DNA of 36,866 nucleotides, taken from positions 1-36,866 of the forward strand of contig JAAYML010000039.1 of assembly GCA_012521395.1 (NCBI GenBank), in the 5' to 3' direction. Position 1 is the stretch's first letter. Every line of letters begins with the position of its first letter. A model generated the notes under the pieces. That model had not been told where the DNA came from and made no database searches. It worked only from the letters and a program-made list of their open reading frames with translations. This document shows, in pieces, positions 34,555-36,866 of the stretch. Source of the stretch: Candidatus Epulonipiscium sp. (lineage in GTDB: Bacteria; Bacillota; Clostridia; Lachnospirales; Defluviitaleaceae). The translations under genes were made by a program, and so were the position numbers.

Positions 34555-35247
34555 ATGGTGAGTGATAGTGTGCTGAACAGAATAAAAGGAGGTTTAATTG
34601 TTTCCTGCCAGGCTTTAAATGATGAACCTCTTCATAGTTCATATATTATGTCCCGCATGGCCTATGCAGCCATGTTAGGCGGTGCTGTAGGAATAAGAGC
34701 AAATACCGTTGAAGATATTCAGGAGATCAAGAAACTTGTTCATTTGCCCATTATTGGAATTATAAAGAGGATATATGAAGATAGTGATGTTTATATTACA
34801 CCTACTTTAGAAGAAGTAGATGCTCTTGTAAACTGTGGCGTAGAAATTATTGCAATGGACGCAACTTTTCATTTGCGCCCCAAATCACAAAGTATAGATG
34901 AATTTTTTACAGAAGTGAGAAAAAAATATCCCAATCAATTATTTATGGCGGATTGCGCAACTTACGAAGAAGGCATGCATGCAGTTCAATTGGGATTTGA
35001 CATTGTTGCGACTACATTGTGTGGTTATACTTCTGAAACAAAAGATGTTAAACTTCCCAATTATGATTTAATGAGAAAACTGGTAAGAGATTCTGGGAAA
35101 CCTGTTATTGCTGAAGGAGGCATATGGAGCCCGGAGCAATTAAAGATGGCCTTTGAAACAGGAGTGTTTGCTGCTGTTGTTGGAACTGCTATTACCCGGC
35201 CTATGGATATTACCAAAAGATTTGTAGAAGCAATTAAAAATGAGTGA
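34555..35247 (+). CDS. nanE: N-acetylmannosamine-6-phosphate 2-epimerase
   Basis: It converts ManNAc-6-P to GlcNAc-6-P. The family pattern is unmistakable: KGGLIVSCQALNDEPL, LPIIGIIKR, YITPTLEEVDAL, IIAMDATFHLRP, ADCATYEEG, TTLCGYT, KPVIAEGGI and VVGTAITRP. 230 residues. The start is slightly uncertain: ATG 34555 sits two to three bases after AGGTGAG; GTG 34558 or 34564 would give better spacing with little change to the protein. Followed 12 bases later by the rpiR-type gene. Confidence 0.93.
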   Translation: MVSDSVLNRIKGGLIVSCQALNDEPLHSSYIMSRMAYAAMLGGAVGIRANTVEDIQEIKKLVHLPIIGIIKRIYEDSDVYITPTLEEVDALVNCGVEIIAMDATFHLRPKSQSIDEFFTEVRKKYPNQLFMADCATYEEGMHAVQLGFDIVATTLCGYTSETKDVKLPNYDLMRKLVRDSGKPVIAEGGIWSPEQLKMAFETGVFAAVVGTAITRPMDITKRFVEAIKNE

Positions 35248-35259
35248 GGAGTAGAAAAT

Positions 35260-36117
35260 ATGCCAAATAATGATTTTCTATTAAGCATACAATCCCATTA
35301 TCATCAATTTACTAAGGCTGAAAAAAAGGTAGCTGATTATGTATTAAGAAATCCAAAAAAAGTATTGTTCATGTCTATAACTGATCTGGCGGATGCGTGT
35401 GATGTGGGTGATACCAGTGTATTCCGCTTTTGCCGTACGATGAAATTACGGGGTTACCAGGAATTCAAAATGCGTCTTTCATTGAGTATAAAGACAGATA
35501 ATAAAGAAACCGAAGAGTTGGAATCGGATGTTACGCCAGATGATAGTTTTGCAACTTTAGCGCAAAAGGTTTTAAAATCCAATATAGATGCTATCAATGA
35601 AACTTATTCTCTTTTAAATCCTGAGGAGTTTATTCGTTGTATGGACTATTTTGAAGCAGCAGAAAATGTATATTTTTTCGGGGTTGGCTCTTCAATGCTG
35701 ACGGCTATGGAAGCTATGGATAAATTTTTACGTATAACACCAAAAGTTCACTGTATTCCAGATTCTCATATGCAGTCCATGGTAGCAAGTATGCTTACAG
35801 AAAAAGATTTGGCCATTATTATTTCATACTCTGGTTCAACTAAAGACAGTATCCATGTTGCAAAAACTGCAAAACAGGCGGGAGCTAAGGTCATATGCAT
35901 TAGCAGATTTATAAAATCCCCGCTGACGGGTTATGCAGATATAACAATTCTTTGCGGTGCTAATGAAAGCCCTTTACAAGGCGGTTCAACTTCAGCTAAA
36001 ATGTGTCTTTTGTATATTATAGATTTAATGTATATGGAGTATTATCGCAGGAACTATGATATTAGCTTTGAAAACAATCAGAAGACGATGAGTTCTGTTT
36101 TAGAAAAATTATACTAA
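35260..36117 (+). CDS. RpiR-family transcriptional regulator (probable nan regulator)
   Basis: An N-terminal RpiR HTH domain (FTKAEKKVADYVLRNPKKVL; SITDLADACDVGDTSVFRFC) is followed by a SIS sugar-phosphate-binding domain (VYFFGVGSSMLTAMEAMDKF; IIISYSGSTKDSIHVAKTAK). 285 residues, ATG 35260 after GTGAGGAG. From family knowledge, NanR-type RpiR proteins sense ManNAc-6-P or GlcNAc-6-P; placement between nanE and the kinase makes it the likely regulator of this locus. Confidence 0.92.
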   Translation: MPNNDFLLSIQSHYHQFTKAEKKVADYVLRNPKKVLFMSITDLADACDVGDTSVFRFCRTMKLRGYQEFKMRLSLSIKTDNKETEELESDVTPDDSFATLAQKVLKSNIDAINETYSLLNPEEFIRCMDYFEAAENVYFFGVGSSMLTAMEAMDKFLRITPKVHCIPDSHMQSMVASMLTEKDLAIIISYSGSTKDSIHVAKTAKQAGAKVICISRFIKSPLTGYADITILCGANESPLQGGSTSAKMCLLYIIDLMYMEYYRRNYDISFENNQKTMSSVLEKLY

Positions 36118-36144
36118 GATCAATAGTGATTTTAGAGGTGAAAA

Positions 36145-36866
36145 ATGAAGATATTAGCTTTGGACATTGGTGGAACAGCTATTAAAATTGGTCTTATCAA
36201 TAAAAATGGAGAAATCATTGAAAAAAGAGAAGTTCCTACCTTAGCAAAAGAAGGTGGGGAGGCTTTAATGAATAAAATTTTAAAGCTTATTGGAGAATAC
36301 GGTTGCATTGACAGGATAGCGGTTAGTGCTTCAGGACAAGTGGATCCACAGGAAGGAAAAATCATTTTTGCAACGGATAATATTCCTGGATGGACAGGAA
36401 TGGAAATTAAAAAGCGAATAGAAGAAAGATATAATATAGCGACAGTTGTAGAAAATGATGTCAACGCAGCGGCTATTGGTGAAGCATATTATGGAGCTGC
36501 TGAAGGGTTTGAAAATTTTTTATGCCTGACTTATGGAACAGGCATTGGTGGTGCAATTGTAGAAAAAGGGGAAATTTACAGAGGATGCTTTAATTCTGCC
36601 GGAGAATTTGGGCATATTATTACCCATGCAAATGGAAAAGATTGTACTTGTGGGTCGAAAGGATGTTATGAAGTTTATGCCTCTACAACTGCTCTTGTTA
36701 GAGAGGCTAAAGAAAAATTAGCTATAGAGAATGTAAACGGAAAAAAAATCTTTCAGTATCTTAGCCAAGGTAACGATGAGGTAAAAGAAATTGTTGATAA
36801 TTGGTTGAATGAGATCATTATTGGCTTAGTAAGTTTTGTTCATATATTTAATCCTTCTTTAATTGT
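36145..36866 (+). CDS. nanK: ROK-family sugar kinase, probable ManNAc kinase, 3'-truncated by window edge
   Basis: The first 240 codons are visible and the frame is still open at base 36866. The N-terminal phosphate loop is LDIGGTAIKIG; the catalytic Asp105 is in ENDVNAAAIGEAYYG; GTGIGGAIVEKGEIY follows. The ROK zinc site is complete: His157 and Cys167, Cys169 and Cys174 (CTCGSKGCYE). ATG 36145 follows AGAGGTG, 27 bases after the regulator. ROK sequences alone do not separate glucokinase from ManNAc kinase; the neighbouring nanA and nanE favour ManNAc kinase. Confidence 0.85.
   Translation, partial: MKILALDIGGTAIKIGLINKNGEIIEKREVPTLAKEGGEALMNKILKLIGEYGCIDRIAVSASGQVDPQEGKIIFATDNIPGWTGMEIKKRIEERYNIATVVENDVNAAAIGEAYYGAAEGFENFLCLTYGTGIGGAIVEKGEIYRGCFNSAGEFGHIITHANGKDCTCGSKGCYEVYASTTALVREAKEKLAIENVNGKKIFQYLSQGNDEVKEIVDNWLNEIIIGLVSFVHIFNPSLI

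Noticed and set aside
36132-36464. 110-codon minus-strand ORF at the window end
   Set aside because: Antisense to the ROK kinase, whose motifs are unmistakable.
1-36866. Mobile elements, CRISPR arrays, tRNA or rRNA genes
   Set aside because: No transposase, integrase, spaced repeats or recognisable tRNA/rRNA sequence was seen on either strand.

Overview
This window reads as chromosomal DNA of a low-GC, spore-forming, probably anaerobic Firmicute of the class Clostridia. The indications are the AT-rich sequence, strong AGGAGG-type ribosome binding sites, a PyrR-type leader, a guanine-class purine riboswitch, a Spo0E-like phosphatase, an NAD-linked PyrK/PyrD pair, AzlCD, a ferredoxin-like redox protein and the absence of respiratory genes. 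I cannot name the genus. I see no rRNA, tRNA, insertion sequence, prophage or CRISPR array.

Layout. (1) 1-639 is the 3' part of a membrane protein of unknown function. (2) 910-10986 is a full de novo pyrimidine operon, pyrB-C-F-carA-carB-pyrK-pyrD-pyrE, covering every step from carbamoyl phosphate to UMP. It has a consensus promoter, a PyrR-binding loop, stacked downstream hairpins and a terminator after pyrE. (3) 11072-12719 holds a YwaF/TIGR02206-type membrane protein and an unknown single-pass membrane protein. (4) 12767-19127 is a purine cluster: purK-purE, then a guanine riboswitch, then purF-M-N-D. purH, purC, purB, purQ/L/S are not here. (5) 19316-27031 is a mosaic of small units: a 59-residue Spo0E-like protein, a nitronate-monooxygenase-like flavoprotein, a LysR regulator, a divergent iron alcohol dehydrogenase, a secreted SLH/GHL10 protein, azlC-azlD and a FrdX-like iron-sulfur protein. 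(6) 27138-28799 is glnS. (7) 28907-36866 is a sialic acid (N-acetylneuraminate) uptake and catabolic locus: two CUT1 permeases, a lipoprotein binding protein, a D-2-hydroxyacid dehydrogenase, nanA, nanE, an RpiR regulator and a ROK kinase cut by the window end.

How the genes work together. The pyr genes overlap or nearly touch and are likely translated as a coupled set. The nan locus would import sialic acid, cleave it to ManNAc plus pyruvate (NanA), phosphorylate ManNAc (ROK kinase) and epimerise ManNAc-6-P to GlcNAc-6-P (NanE), probably under RpiR control.

Most noteworthy. (a) The pyr-operon CarA lacks all three members of its glutamine amidotransferase triad (Cys to Asp245, His to Tyr325, Glu to Gly327), so this carbamoyl-phosphate synthetase is predicted to use free ammonia. 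(b) In the pyr leader, the PyrR-binding stem contains the Shine-Dalgarno of a short ORF that runs through a strong terminator hairpin, suggesting PyrR-controlled, translation-coupled attenuation. (c) The FrdX-like gene has a Crp/Fnr-type palindrome centred about 41.5 bp before its predicted start point. (d) The nan promoter region has a 16-bp exact direct repeat with a 42-bp period, one copy inside each of two tandem promoters. (e) A D-2-hydroxyacid dehydrogenase of unknown role sits inside the nan operon.
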